NCBI GenBank assembly: GCA_051653605.1
Contig: JBOFWL010000117.1
Span: 130,148 to 194,147, forward strand
Direction: 5' to 3'
Origin: JBOFWL01 sp051653605
GTDB taxonomy: Bacteria; Spirochaetota; Brevinematia; Brevinematales; Brevinemataceae
Length of the DNA stretch: 64,000 nucleotides
Below, piece by piece: positions 46,485 to 55,831 of the stretch. The notes under the pieces were generated by a model. That model was given only the letters and a program-made list of their open reading frames with translations. It ran no database searches and was not told the origin of the DNA. The translations under genes and the position numbers were made by a program. How positions within the stretch are numbered: the stretch's first letter is position 1; each line of letters opens with the position of its first letter.

Positions 46485-46838
46485 TTAGGAAATCTTGGCA
46501 AGCAAAGCTCCGCTATCCACACTATCTCCTTCTTTAACAACAATAGAAGATATAACGCCATCTTTAGGCGCAACAATATTATGTTCCATTTTCATGGCTT
46601 CAAGAATAACTACTGTTTCACCAAACTGTACATGATCCCCTTCTTTCTTTAACACCTTCCAAATATTACCTTGGATAGGAGTGTTAAGAGGGGTGCCAAC
46701 AACAACATCTGATTTAGAGGGTGAAGTAACCTCAGCAGGAGCAGCTTTCTTTACAGCAGGTGCTTCAGATTGAGAAAGAAGCTCCACCTCTACTTCATAT
46801 GTTTTACCTTCAACCTTAACTTTATAAGTTTTAATCAC
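46485..46838 (-). CDS. Biotin carboxyl carrier protein of the sodium-pumping decarboxylase
   Basis: A 117-residue biotinyl carrier. The biotinylated lysine is in EAMKMEHNI, and the linker (about 30-50, AAPAEVTSPSK) is Ala/Pro-rich as in GcdC/MmdC. The N-terminal strand KTYKVKVEGKTYEVEVE is typical. In canonical OadA this domain is fused to the carboxyltransferase; here it is a separate gene, placed between oadG and oadB. Confidence 0.92.
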   Translation of the reverse strand: MIKTYKVKVEGKTYEVEVELLSQSEAPAVKKAAPAEVTSPSKSDVVVGTPLNTPIQGNIWKVLKKEGDHVQFGETVVILEAMKMEHNIVAPKDGVISSIVVKEGDSVDSGALLAKIS

Positions 46839-46840
46839 TG

Positions 46841-47173
46841 TTATTCCTCCGATGTATCCGCTTGAAGAAGTTTAATTCTATTAATTTTTACAAGATTTTT
46901 AGAGCTAGAAACATTAACGTCCTCTAGAATGGTTGCAATAACAACAGCCTGATGTAAGGATGATAGTTTTATTTCTGACGTTAAAGCTGCTGGTATTGCA
47001 GACGTAATAGTTGGTTTTTCAGTAGAAAGCATTGCATTTTCATCTGGAATAAATCTAAATAGATAGACAACACCCATGAGTATTGTCAGCACTAAAAATA
47101 CAACAAACAGGCCTACGCCTGTTACAGCGAGTGCCTCTTGTATCACATTAGCTGAATGATGCATAAAACCCAC
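46841..47173 (-). CDS. oadG: Oxaloacetate decarboxylase gamma-like subunit (OadG family)
   Basis: A 110-residue protein with one N-terminal transmembrane helix (ALAVTGVGLFVVFLVLTILM, about 14-33) and a soluble C-terminal tail, the OadG/MmdD layout that anchors the complex and aids assembly. It lies between oadA and the biotin carrier, ending 2 bp before the latter. Confidence 0.85.
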   Translation of the reverse strand: MGFMHHSANVIQEALAVTGVGLFVVFLVLTILMGVVYLFRFIPDENAMLSTEKPTITSAIPAALTSEIKLSSLHQAVVIATILEDVNVSSSKNLVKINRIKLLQADTSEE

Positions 47174-48547
47174 CTAGGAAATAATTTCGACTTCGATAAC
47201 TTGTGAGGGAGCTTTAACTCGTTGTAAATAAGGAATAGCTACTTGAGGAAATAATATACAGGATACTAATTCTTCATCATTGCTGGCAATGGTGTACTCT
47301 TCTCTGGCCTTTTCAATTTCAGGTAGTACCAAAGCTGCTGGGGAACCAGTATAAACTTCTCCATCCCCTGCAATTTTAACTCTAATTTCATTAGAGACTG
47401 GAGAAGGTGATTTTCCATATTTTCCTAAAACGTAGTCTTTAGACTCTTTTGGACACATCTTGTATCGTTCACCCATTAATACATTCATTACTGATTGTGT
47501 CCCAACTATTTGGCTCATTGGAGTTACTAGAGGGGGAAAACCAAAGTCTTCACGTACTCTTGGGATTTCTTTTAAAACTTCTTCATACCTATGTAAGGCC
47601 TTTTGAGATTTTAATTGGGAAACCAAATTACTTAACATTCCCCCAGGAAGTTGGTATCTTAAAATTTCTGGTTCTGTAAAATAGGCTTGAATATCTAACA
47701 ATCCTTCATCAAGATACTTTTTACGGAGAGGCTTAAAGTACTCCGCAGCTTCTTTTAGAATTTCTTCATTTAAACGAGTTGAACGTTTTGTTTGAGCAAG
47801 AACATTTACCATACTTTCTGTAACAGGTTGGGCAGATCCTCCACCAAGGGTTGAAAGCGATGTATCAATTGAGTCTGCTCCAGCGTCTGCTACACGTAAA
47901 TATAGCATAGCCCCAATTCCGCCTGTATCATGAGTATGAACAATAACTGGCATTTTAGGCATAACATCCTTTATACCTTTAACAAGACGATAACCATCTT
48001 CAGGTAATAAAATCCCAGCCATATCTTTAATACAAATCTCATCTGCACCCATTTGTTCAAAGCTTTTAGCAAGATTAATGTAATAATCTATAGTATGCAC
48101 AGGGCTTGACGTATAGGATATTGCAACCTGAGCCTTTGCTCCATACTTTTTAGTAAATTTGACTGCTGTTTCAAGATTTCTAAGATCATTTAGGGCGTCA
48201 AAGATACGAACAATATCAATTCCATTCTCAATAGCATGTCTTAAAAAAAGGTCAACGGTATCATCTGCATAATGCCTGTAGCCAACAAGAGTTTGTCCTC
48301 TTAGAAGCATTTGAAGTGGAGTTTTTTTTGCGCGTTTTTTAATTTCACGGAGCCGTTCCCAAGGGGACTGATTTAAAAAACGCATGCATACATCAAATGT
48401 TGCTCCACCCCACACTTCAAGAGATCGATATCCTACTTGATCTAATAGATCAATTACAGGTATCATATCTTCTGTTGGCATACGGGTAGCAAGAAGGCTT
48501 TGATTTCCATCTCGTAATATTGTTTCTGTTATATCAATAAAACTCAT
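47174..48547 (-). CDS. oadA: Oxaloacetate decarboxylase alpha subunit, carboxyltransferase only
   Basis: A 457-residue carboxyltransferase subunit of the OadA/pyruvate carboxylase subunit B family. It has TETILRDGNQSLLATRM at the N-terminus, the VEVWGGATFD-like motif (LEVWGGATFDVCMRF), DEICIKDMAGILLP with the carboxylated lysine region, and VIVHTHDTGG with metal-binding His residues. It ends before the biotinyl domain normally fused in OadA. It decarboxylates oxaloacetate to pyruvate by transfer to biotin. Located 20 bp after a PEPCK-like gene. Confidence 0.93.
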   Translation of the reverse strand: MSFIDITETILRDGNQSLLATRMPTEDMIPVIDLLDQVGYRSLEVWGGATFDVCMRFLNQSPWERLREIKKRAKKTPLQMLLRGQTLVGYRHYADDTVDLFLRHAIENGIDIVRIFDALNDLRNLETAVKFTKKYGAKAQVAISYTSSPVHTIDYYINLAKSFEQMGADEICIKDMAGILLPEDGYRLVKGIKDVMPKMPVIVHTHDTGGIGAMLYLRVADAGADSIDTSLSTLGGGSAQPVTESMVNVLAQTKRSTRLNEEILKEAAEYFKPLRKKYLDEGLLDIQAYFTEPEILRYQLPGGMLSNLVSQLKSQKALHRYEEVLKEIPRVREDFGFPPLVTPMSQIVGTQSVMNVLMGERYKMCPKESKDYVLGKYGKSPSPVSNEIRVKIAGDGEVYTGSPAALVLPEIEKAREEYTIASNDEELVSCILFPQVAIPYLQRVKAPSQVIEVEIIS

Positions 48548-48567
48548 AAGACCCCTGCCATATTATT

Positions 48568-50322
48568 TTATTTTACAGGAATACGTCCTGATTCATCGTT
48601 CATAAGAAGTTCAAATAAATACTTAGCAGCTTCTTTAGGCCCTTCTTGTTCTTTACCACTAACACCTAAACGAGTGTAAATTTGTCCAACCTTAACGCCC
48701 TTTTTAAACATGTCATCAAAGAATTGATCAATAAGCACACGTGTCTCTTTTTCTTTTTGAACGGGCCCAAAAGGATTTGCGAAGAAAGATGTTGTAATTC
48801 CTTTTTCCGTAGTTGTACCTTTAGCCATACGTTTTCCATCAACAAATGTGGGTTTAGCCTCTTCAGCATTTTCAAAGAAACTTAGACTTTCCCCTGTTGG
48901 ATCATCATAATTATTTGCATAAAGGAAATAGTCTACAGGTTCTCCACGCATAATTTCAGTATATGTAGCTACGGGGATAATCACCCTTGCATTTATCTTG
49001 TCAGGGTTCATAAAGATAGATCGATCTAATTCTTTAAAAGCGTATCCTTGATCTAAATCATCTAAACGAACAAAGGCTCCGATTTCTGTTCCGTAAGCAA
49101 TAGGTTTACTATCTGCATTGATACGGAAGATCCCCATATCATCGAAAACGATTACCATTTTCTGCAAATAATCTCCAGCAAGAGCTCTAAATGCTTCTAA
49201 GCTTTCAGATTTTCCAGCACCACTATCTCCCATGATAACAACGTTTTTATGAATACCATTTTTCATTGTGATTGAAACCATTGCACCATGAATAGGTAAT
49301 TCTTTCCGATGAATTGCTTTTAGATTATGCAGGGTAAGGAGCATTTTTTTCATATAACCAAAATAGTCGATAGCATTATTGCGATTGACTAAGCCAACCA
49401 TAATATCATTTTTTTCATCATGATAGCAAAGTGTTTTGACTTTATCATCTCCATCATCACAAGCATAGACATAAATCATATCAGGTTTACGATTTACATA
49501 GTCTTCAACGGATGCCGTTTCAAATAAATTACAAAGAGTAACACCTTGAGACATAAAATCACGTGGGAAATAAACAAAAGTTAAGAGATCCCCTACTTTA
49601 ATTGGGTAACAAAACCAGTTTTCATTGTCTAAGCGGATATTTGCTAAAGGATTTTTGTCTACAACATTAAAGAATCCATCTCTTGTATTCTTTTTAGGGT
49701 ATACAATAAAGGGAGGCATTAATACAAGCTTCTCAATAAAGGGAACTTCCTTAAGGAAACTATATTCTGTAGGACACTCCCACGAAACATTTCCTAAAGA
49801 AAGACCAGCATTAATACTAGAACGAGATTGTCTAAGAACCAGACTAGAGCGGTGAGAAATTCTTTCTTTAATTTGGCGGCGAGTTTCAATAATAAGATTG
49901 GTTAATGAGTCTATAGCCGGAATAAGATCATTGCGTTGAAGCCCACTACGAGCAGGACGATCATTATATAAAACAGCATAACGCTCTATTTTTAACCAGT
50001 AATTATAGAGTTCTTCAATAAAACTGATAAATTTTTCTGTGTCTTTAAGAAAGGGTAATAGATGTTTATTCTCATCATCTATCATTTGATAAGATAATAA
50101 TTTAAAAAGGCTGATCAGATTCTCTTTAAGATCTCTTTCATCACAGCAAGAGACAACATAGCGATATGCAATAGTGTCATTTTCCTTACTTTGGGCAATA
50201 AATCTAGAAAATACTGAGTCAAATCCTTCACTTTCTAAAAGTTCCACTGAGGAGTGACAGTAGCGTTGATTTAAATTTAGAACAATTCCAGAACGAACAA
50301 CATCAAATTCTTTTGCAGGCAT
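48568..50322 (-). CDS. Phosphoenolpyruvate carboxykinase-like P-loop protein
   Basis: A 584-residue protein with a PEPCK-type C-terminal kinase domain. The P-loop GDSGAGKSESLEAFR (about 372-386) corresponds to the GxSGTGKTT of ATP-PEPCK, and IVFDDMGIF (about 399-407) to its metal site. Further on, a region with PVATYTEIMRGEPVDYFLYA is seen. The N-terminal 300 residues are strongly diverged. Proteins like this in Clostridia and spirochaetes are often labelled PEP carboxykinase; activity is uncertain. The gene stands just upstream of oadA, fitting an oxaloacetate/PEP/pyruvate role. Confidence 0.75.
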   Translation of the reverse strand: MPAKEFDVVRSGIVLNLNQRYCHSSVELLESEGFDSVFSRFIAQSKENDTIAYRYVVSCCDERDLKENLISLFKLLSYQMIDDENKHLLPFLKDTEKFISFIEELYNYWLKIERYAVLYNDRPARSGLQRNDLIPAIDSLTNLIIETRRQIKERISHRSSLVLRQSRSSINAGLSLGNVSWECPTEYSFLKEVPFIEKLVLMPPFIVYPKKNTRDGFFNVVDKNPLANIRLDNENWFCYPIKVGDLLTFVYFPRDFMSQGVTLCNLFETASVEDYVNRKPDMIYVYACDDGDDKVKTLCYHDEKNDIMVGLVNRNNAIDYFGYMKKMLLTLHNLKAIHRKELPIHGAMVSITMKNGIHKNVVIMGDSGAGKSESLEAFRALAGDYLQKMVIVFDDMGIFRINADSKPIAYGTEIGAFVRLDDLDQGYAFKELDRSIFMNPDKINARVIIPVATYTEIMRGEPVDYFLYANNYDDPTGESLSFFENAEEAKPTFVDGKRMAKGTTTEKGITTSFFANPFGPVQKEKETRVLIDQFFDDMFKKGVKVGQIYTRLGVSGKEQEGPKEAAKYLFELLMNDESGRIPVK

Positions 50323-50375
50323 AGGTTAACCTCTTGTAAAATTTATTACACACATGATAGTTTCACATGTTAAAT

Positions 50376-50404
50376 ATACTAACACATTTTCAAATTTTAA
50401 TCAA
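50376..50404 (-). promoter_or_regulatory. Promoter for the PEPCK-like-oad operon
   Basis: Minus strand TTGATT (50404-50399), 17-bp spacer, TAGTAT (50381-50376), 54 bp before the ATG. Two direct repeats CACATG (50351-50356, 50364-50369) lie between it and the gene at 13-bp spacing and could be an operator. Confidence 0.55.
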
Positions 50405-50449
50405 CTATTGATTTGTTTTATTATTAAATAACATGTAAATATTTATAAT

Positions 50450-51508
50450 TTATTTTGATATTCGTTTAATATCTGCTGAGTTAGTTGCATTTTGAACTCT
50501 TTCAATCCAATTTGAGTTTGCATAATTTGTTAAGAGATCACCATTTCTTTCAATAAAATACAAGCTAATTTTATCAGTAAGATTTAATTTATCTATCATT
50601 TTAAGAGCTTCTTCTCTTCCTAGAGCGAGTAATGTTGTTGAAAAAATATCTGCTTGCTCTGCACTATCCTTAATAATCACACTAATCGATGCAAGATTAT
50701 GCTTAACTGGGCGACCTGTTTTGGGATTGAAAATATGATGATAGATCTCTCCATTTTCATCTACAAAAAACTGTTCGTAGTCTCCAGAGGTAGCGATAGC
50801 TTCTCCATCATACATAGGTACCACTTCTTGAGGATTTCCCCCGTTAGGGTCTCTAACGCCAACACTCCAAGGTGTTCCATCAGGCTTTGAACCAAATACT
50901 TTTAAATTTCCACCAGCATTAACAATACCAGCACTAATAATAGGAGAAGCTTTAAGTATTTCAACCCCTCTATCTACAGCAAATCCTTTTGCAATAGCGC
51001 CATAATCAAGGCGGGCGCCATCTTTAAGCCTAATTTTCCCATCCTCAAAGATAACTTTGTCCATTCCAATTACTTTTAATACGTCTTGAATTTCAGCATC
51101 TGAAGGAACTCTATGTTCTTCATCCTGTTTATAGAAACCCCATAGGCGAATCAAAGGATATACTGTTAAATCAAATACGCCATTACTTTGTCTGTTTATT
51201 TCTTTAGATAGAACTATAAAATTGGAGATGGTATTAAAGGCTTTAGGATCGGTTTCTTCTGATAGAAAGCCGTCTCTATTGAGTTGTGCAGCAACGCTAT
51301 CTCCGGCAGGGGAAAGCACTTTAAACCAATATTCTATTTCATCCCATACTTTTTTTACTTCCACTTCTACTTTTTTTCGAGAGGAAGAAGAGTAAACCAC
51401 AACATCAAACTGAGTGAACATTAAGGGAGCTGTAAAAACATATCTTTCTTCACTAGAAATCGCACACCCGGACATTAGGAGACATAAAAAAACTACCAAT
51501 ATTTTCAT
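50450..51508 (-). CDS. apbE: FAD:protein FMN transferase ApbE (lipoprotein)
   Basis: A 352-residue ApbE attaching FMN covalently to flavoproteins in the periplasm. Signal with lipobox VFLCLLMSGC (Cys15). Family motifs are RLDYGAIAKGFAVDRGVEIL, GIVNAGGNLKVFG, and the IATSGDYEQFFVDENG and HHIFNPKTGRPVKHNL segments near the active site. Targets are usually NqrC/RnfG or OadG-linked flavoproteins, but none is in this window. It overlaps the flippase gene by 4 bp. Confidence 0.94.
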   Translation of the reverse strand: MKILVVFLCLLMSGCAISSEERYVFTAPLMFTQFDVVVYSSSSRKKVEVEVKKVWDEIEYWFKVLSPAGDSVAAQLNRDGFLSEETDPKAFNTISNFIVLSKEINRQSNGVFDLTVYPLIRLWGFYKQDEEHRVPSDAEIQDVLKVIGMDKVIFEDGKIRLKDGARLDYGAIAKGFAVDRGVEILKASPIISAGIVNAGGNLKVFGSKPDGTPWSVGVRDPNGGNPQEVVPMYDGEAIATSGDYEQFFVDENGEIYHHIFNPKTGRPVKHNLASISVIIKDSAEQADIFSTTLLALGREEALKMIDKLNLTDKISLYFIERNGDLLTNYANSNWIERVQNATNSADIKRISK

Positions 51509-52758
51509 GAGTTCACCTTTTCTTTTTTATAAACTTTTTTAATAGCCAATGCGTGAATAAGAACCGCCACTAAAAGACTATAGCCAATAGTTGCTATTAC
51601 AATATTTACTTGGGTAAGTGAATTATGCCAAATACTTAAACCAGCATATAAGAATGTCACTCCTATTCCCAGTAGAATTGGATAGAATCTACTTTCTTTA
51701 ACCAGATAATAATTTAGAAAATAGTAAACAATAGGATATGGGAAAAATACCATATTGTAAACAGGCATTAATTGTTGAAATCCTTTTTGAATTACAGCAT
51801 CTTTTGCAAAGAGGATTGCTCCTAAAAATGGTGCTGTAAAATAGAAGAATCCCATATAACCTAGCATTAAAACAATTAAAAAAGCTAGACCCACCCATAG
51901 GGCTTTAGTAGAATCGTGTAGCTTATTTGCCATAAGTGGTAGCACAGCAAAAGATACCCCCTGGCAAAGGAACAGCATTCCTTTACCAAGTAAGTTTGAG
52001 CTAGCAAATAGCCCTGATTGATCAGGTAGAAATGAGCGAACTAATATAGTATCTGAATAGGTTAAAAAAGAAAATAATCCTACAGACCCTAAAGAAATAA
52101 ACAGAGATCTCAATGAAAATGGATGAGGCTTATAGGTTTTATCTCTTCTTTCAAACCAGTGCTTTATGTAAGGAATAGTATTTCCCAAAGTATAGGCAAC
52201 ATTACTTATCAAAACTCCTAGAAGAGCTCCCGTAACATTTGGAATAAATTTAACAATAACTAATCCAAGTGTTATTCTAGTAACCCCCTGTATGGCTTGG
52301 GTAAGCCCAGCAGTAACAAACCTATGTTCTGCCTGTAAGCGACTAATATAAGGAGTCTGGGGGATATTTAAAAGGAGAGAAAAACCAGCCAATATAAAGA
52401 TCACCGTATCAGAAACATGAAAAATCGATTTAAAAAGAGGGATACTCCCCATCCAAAATATAGCAACAATAATTTCAACTATCAAGATTATTCGGATAAT
52501 ATAGGGCATCTCCTTCTCAATATGCTCAGGTGAAAGTGCAGATAAATGCTTAGTTAATGCATATTGATAGGCCATAACTGGCAACTGAAATAATCCTACA
52601 AATTGTAAAAGAGGCTGGACAATACCATAATCACTTGTTGATAAAAATACAATTATCACAAACTGATATAACATGTTCAGTCCTGCCCCCCCCATATTTC
52701 CTATAGAGTAAAAAGCAGAGCCTACCATTAATTTACGTTTGATTTGCACCGTGCTCAT
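51505..52758 (-). CDS. Polysaccharide flippase-like membrane protein
   Basis: A 417-residue integral membrane protein with about twelve transmembrane helices, of the MATE/Wzx-like (MVF-polysaccharide biosynthesis) fold, beginning MVGSAFYSIGNMGGAGLNML. A lipid-linked glycan or teichoic-acid-type substrate is likely but not shown. It lies between pcrA (8 bp) and apbE (overlap). Sequence motifs in this family are weak, so the call rests on topology. Confidence 0.75.
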   Translation of the reverse strand: MSTVQIKRKLMVGSAFYSIGNMGGAGLNMLYQFVIIVFLSTSDYGIVQPLLQFVGLFQLPVMAYQYALTKHLSALSPEHIEKEMPYIIRIILIVEIIVAIFWMGSIPLFKSIFHVSDTVIFILAGFSLLLNIPQTPYISRLQAEHRFVTAGLTQAIQGVTRITLGLVIVKFIPNVTGALLGVLISNVAYTLGNTIPYIKHWFERRDKTYKPHPFSLRSLFISLGSVGLFSFLTYSDTILVRSFLPDQSGLFASSNLLGKGMLFLCQGVSFAVLPLMANKLHDSTKALWVGLAFLIVLMLGYMGFFYFTAPFLGAILFAKDAVIQKGFQQLMPVYNMVFFPYPIVYYFLNYYLVKESRFYPILLGIGVTFLYAGLSIWHNSLTQVNIVIATIGYSLLVAVLIHALAIKKVYKKEKVNS

Positions 52759-52766
52759 GGAGCCTC

Positions 52767-55025
52767 CTAATCAACAATCTTTTTAATACTGGAAAGAACA
52801 TTCCCCATTAATACTTGTGAGCCGTATTGTTTAAAGCGGACTCTCACCATAGCTGAGGAGTTATATTCAACCTCACCTTCTCCAAAAATCTGATGAGTAA
52901 CTCTGGTTCCTTCTGTGAGATCTGCAATATTTTTGACGGGGATGGTGTTAAAAGATTTTTTCTCGGCTGGAGCCAAGTCTTCAACTGTCATCCTTTTTAC
53001 AACTGGAGGACGAGAACTCGATTTTGATGGAGATCGATAGCCACTCGCTCCCCCTCTACTTTTTTGAAATGAAAAGCGTTCCTGCGCATTAAAAGTTGAA
53101 GGCTCTGATTTTCGTTCGTCTACAATACTTGGGGGTATCATCGCTAGAAAATGAGATGCTTCACAAGGGCGCCATTCTCCATAGCGTTGAGCTCTTTTTT
53201 CATAACTAAGATAGAGTTTATTCATCGCACGGGTTACAGCAACATAGAATAGCCTTTTTTCTTCGTTGAGTTCTTCTGGGGTTGATGCTCCCCCAAGTGG
53301 GAATAACCCTTCTGCTAAGCCAATCACAAATACTGTTGGAAATTCTAAGCCTTTAGCACTATGAATACTCATGAGAGAAACGTAGTTATCTGATGACTCC
53401 GAGTCTTCCTCTCCTCCAGAAAGAAGGCTTGCCTCATGGAGGAAGTCGGCAATACCTGCATCGGGATTCAACTCTTCAAATGTTCTAATAGAGTTCATGA
53501 GTTCTGATATATTTTCTAAGCGAGATTCACTCTCTTCTTTTCCATACTCATCAATAAGATACGCTTGGTAAGAAACCCCTGATAACACCTCTTTTACAAC
53601 ATCAATAGGAGCAATATTTGCCCCTTTATTATGAAGTTCATCTAATAATGATCCTAATTTCTTAAGGCTTTGTGCGGCAAATGCAGATAACCCTGGTATT
53701 TGATCCGCCAACATTGAAACTTGGATATAGTTCATAGAGTTAGTCGTTGCATATGTTATGACACTTTCTTTACTTTTATCTCCGACCTTCCGTTTGGGAA
53801 CATTGGCAATTCTATCAAAAGCTGCACTATCAAAAGGATTTACAATAAGACGTAAATAGCACAAAATATCTTTAATTTCAGCTCTATCATAGAATTTTTG
53901 ACCACCAAAAATCCGAAAAGGGATGTTATGTCGAATGAGTATTTCTTCAAGAAGTCTACTTTGAGCATTTGTGCGATAAAGTACAGCAAAATCTTTATAG
54001 TTATTATTAGCAAAAAGTTTTTTCATTTCTTCAAAAACAAATGCAGCTTGAAGTCTGTCATCTCCCAATGCTGCTGTAATAATTTTATCCCCTTGCTCTC
54101 TTTCAGCTCGTAGTGTTTTAGGCATTCGCCCTTGAATACTTTGTACAATACCATTTGCTGCAGACAGAATATTTCCACAGGATCGATAATTTCGCTCTAG
54201 ACGTACGATATGGGCATTAAAGAGATCTTTAAATCGGTGAATATTTTCAACCTTTGCTCCTCTCCAGCCATAAATAGATTGATCATCATCGCCTACAACA
54301 CAAACATTTGTACGTTCTCTGCTGAGGAGGTCTAATAGACGAAATTGAGGTGTATTCGTATCTTGAAACTCATCCGCCATGATGTAAGCCCACATGTTTT
54401 GGTATCTTGCTCGCACATCAGGGGCTTCTTCTAAGAGACGTATTGTATTATTAATGAGGTCACTAAAATCCATAGCTTGGTTAGCATGAAGAATTTTTTG
54501 ATACTCTGTAAAAATCTCTGAAACAGTATCTTCAAAATGGTCTCGAGCTTTATTTTTATAATCTTGTGGAGTGAGAAAATCTTCCTTAGCCGATCCAATA
54601 GCTCGAAGCACTGCTTTTTCATTGAATTCTTTGGGATTTATACCCATTCTTTCCATGATTTTTTTGACAGTATTTTTAGTATCTTGGGTATCATATATAG
54701 TAAAATCTTTATTATACCCAATGTGTTCGGCATCCCGTCGAAGTATTCTTACACACATTGAGTGAAAAGTACGTACCCATGCTGTTCTCGTATCCATACC
54801 CAGTAATTCAGAGATACGTTCTTTCATTTCTCCAGCAGCTTTGTTAGTAAAGGTTACACACAAAATATTGTGTAAAGATAAATTATGTTTATGCACTAGG
54901 TGAGAAAATCTACGCGTAATTACTCTTGTTTTACCCGATCCAGCACCAGCAAGAACAAGCAAAGACCCTTCATCATAAAGAACGGCCTCTTGTTGTTCTG
55001 GATTTAAGCCTTCTAAAAGGTTCAT
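52767..55025 (-). CDS. pcrA: UvrD/PcrA/Rep superfamily DNA helicase
   Basis: A 752-residue SF1A helicase, 3'-5' polarity, used in repair and replication. Motifs: Walker A VLAGAGSGKTRVI (about 24-36), AYIMADEFQDTNTPQF (II), VGDDDQSIYGWRGA (III), NYRSCGNIL (IV), SIHSAKGLEFPTVFVIGL (V), FYVAVTRAMNKLYLSYE (VI). The C-terminal tail (from about 640) is low complexity and ends with a PcrA-type Tudor-like tail (LTEGTRVTHQIFGEGEV). PcrA is more likely than Rep; exact orthology not proven. Confidence 0.94.
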   Translation of the reverse strand: MNLLEGLNPEQQEAVLYDEGSLLVLAGAGSGKTRVITRRFSHLVHKHNLSLHNILCVTFTNKAAGEMKERISELLGMDTRTAWVRTFHSMCVRILRRDAEHIGYNKDFTIYDTQDTKNTVKKIMERMGINPKEFNEKAVLRAIGSAKEDFLTPQDYKNKARDHFEDTVSEIFTEYQKILHANQAMDFSDLINNTIRLLEEAPDVRARYQNMWAYIMADEFQDTNTPQFRLLDLLSRERTNVCVVGDDDQSIYGWRGAKVENIHRFKDLFNAHIVRLERNYRSCGNILSAANGIVQSIQGRMPKTLRAEREQGDKIITAALGDDRLQAAFVFEEMKKLFANNNYKDFAVLYRTNAQSRLLEEILIRHNIPFRIFGGQKFYDRAEIKDILCYLRLIVNPFDSAAFDRIANVPKRKVGDKSKESVITYATTNSMNYIQVSMLADQIPGLSAFAAQSLKKLGSLLDELHNKGANIAPIDVVKEVLSGVSYQAYLIDEYGKEESESRLENISELMNSIRTFEELNPDAGIADFLHEASLLSGGEEDSESSDNYVSLMSIHSAKGLEFPTVFVIGLAEGLFPLGGASTPEELNEEKRLFYVAVTRAMNKLYLSYEKRAQRYGEWRPCEASHFLAMIPPSIVDERKSEPSTFNAQERFSFQKSRGGASGYRSPSKSSSRPPVVKRMTVEDLAPAEKKSFNTIPVKNIADLTEGTRVTHQIFGEGEVEYNSSAMVRVRFKQYGSQVLMGNVLSSIKKIVD

Positions 55026-55720
55026 TCTGTCTCCATTCGTTGGTGCATTGACCGTAATAAATACAAGAAGGGAATATCAAGAACATTAACTATCATTTTG
55101 ATAAGATATGTTGAAAGCCCAATCTGCATAATAATAGGTAATTGATCAAGCAATGTTCCTTCGAAAACCCCTAAAAAGGCAATAAAAACAAATAAAAATG
55201 AGTCAATAAGTTGGCTTATAGATGTACTGAGTAGATTTTTAAACCACAAAGGGCGGTTTTGTTGAGTATATTTATGAAAATAATGAATATCTGCTGTCTG
55301 TGATAGCCAAAAACAAACAAAAGATGCTAAAATAACTCTAGGGGCAAATGAAAACAAGCCTACTAGAGCTTCATGCCCTGTCATATCTACTGGAGATGGA
55401 GGGAAAAATGCTGCAAATTTACCAAAAACTAGAAAAAGAACTGCTGCTAATAACGAAAGATGCATAGCCTTACGGGCTTCTTTTTTACCGTAGAATTCGC
55501 TGAGAGCATCTGTAGCGAAAAAGGAAGAAACATATAGCGTGTTTCCTAATGTTGCATCCATCCCAAAAAGAGAAATTAATTTAACGACTTGTATATTTGC
55601 TAAAATCACAGCCACGACCGACCAAAATAGCAACCCTTCTCGACGCCAAAACTTATAACATAATAAAATAGACACATAAATAGTACAAAGCTGTACAAGC
55701 CATAAAATATGAGTAGACAT
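55022..55720 (-). CDS. yhhQ: Queuosine precursor transporter (VUT/YhhQ family)
   Basis: A 232-residue membrane protein with about six helices in the vitamin-uptake-transporter-like (YhhQ) family, which imports 7-cyano-7-deazaguanine or related queuosine precursors. Motifs: NTLYVSSFFATDALSEFYGKKEARKA, and the helical SQLIDSFLFVFIAF segment containing the conserved Q-x-x-D. I start at ATG 55720 with GGGAGG upstream; the longer frame to 55777 would extend into the promoter. It overlaps pcrA by 4 bp. Confidence 0.88.
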   Translation of the reverse strand: MSTHILWLVQLCTIYVSILLCYKFWRREGLLFWSVVAVILANIQVVKLISLFGMDATLGNTLYVSSFFATDALSEFYGKKEARKAMHLSLLAAVLFLVFGKFAAFFPPSPVDMTGHEALVGLFSFAPRVILASFVCFWLSQTADIHYFHKYTQQNRPLWFKNLLSTSISQLIDSFLFVFIAFLGVFEGTLLDQLPIIMQIGLSTYLIKMIVNVLDIPFLYLLRSMHQRMETE

Positions 55721-55748
55721 AAATCCTCCCGATTCAAACTCGTCGTAC

Positions 55749-55777
55749 ATTCTAAAGGATATTATTAAAAAAATCAA
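55749..55777 (-). promoter_or_regulatory. Promoter for yhhQ-pcrA-flippase-apbE
   Basis: Minus strand TTGATT (55777-55772), 17-bp spacer, TAGAAT (55754-55749), 28 bp before the ATG. Confidence 0.65.
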
Positions 55778-55795
55778 TGGAAAAGCTTGTTTCTC

Positions 55796-55824
55796 TTGAC
55801 AAAATTTGATGTAATTTCTATAAT
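55796..55824 (+). promoter_or_regulatory. Consensus promoter immediately before the leaderless-type gene
   Basis: TTGACA (55796-55801), 17-bp spacer, TATAAT (55819-55824), both perfect consensus hexamers. Transcription would start near 55831, only 1-4 nt before the ATG candidates at 55832 and 55835. Confidence 0.88.
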
Positions 55825-55831
55825 GAGACCT

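Noticed and set aside
50351..50369. Possible CRP site in the PEPCK-like leader (TGTGA with partial repeat)
   Set aside because: Only direct CACATG repeats are seen; the symmetric TGTGA-N6-TCACA is not present.
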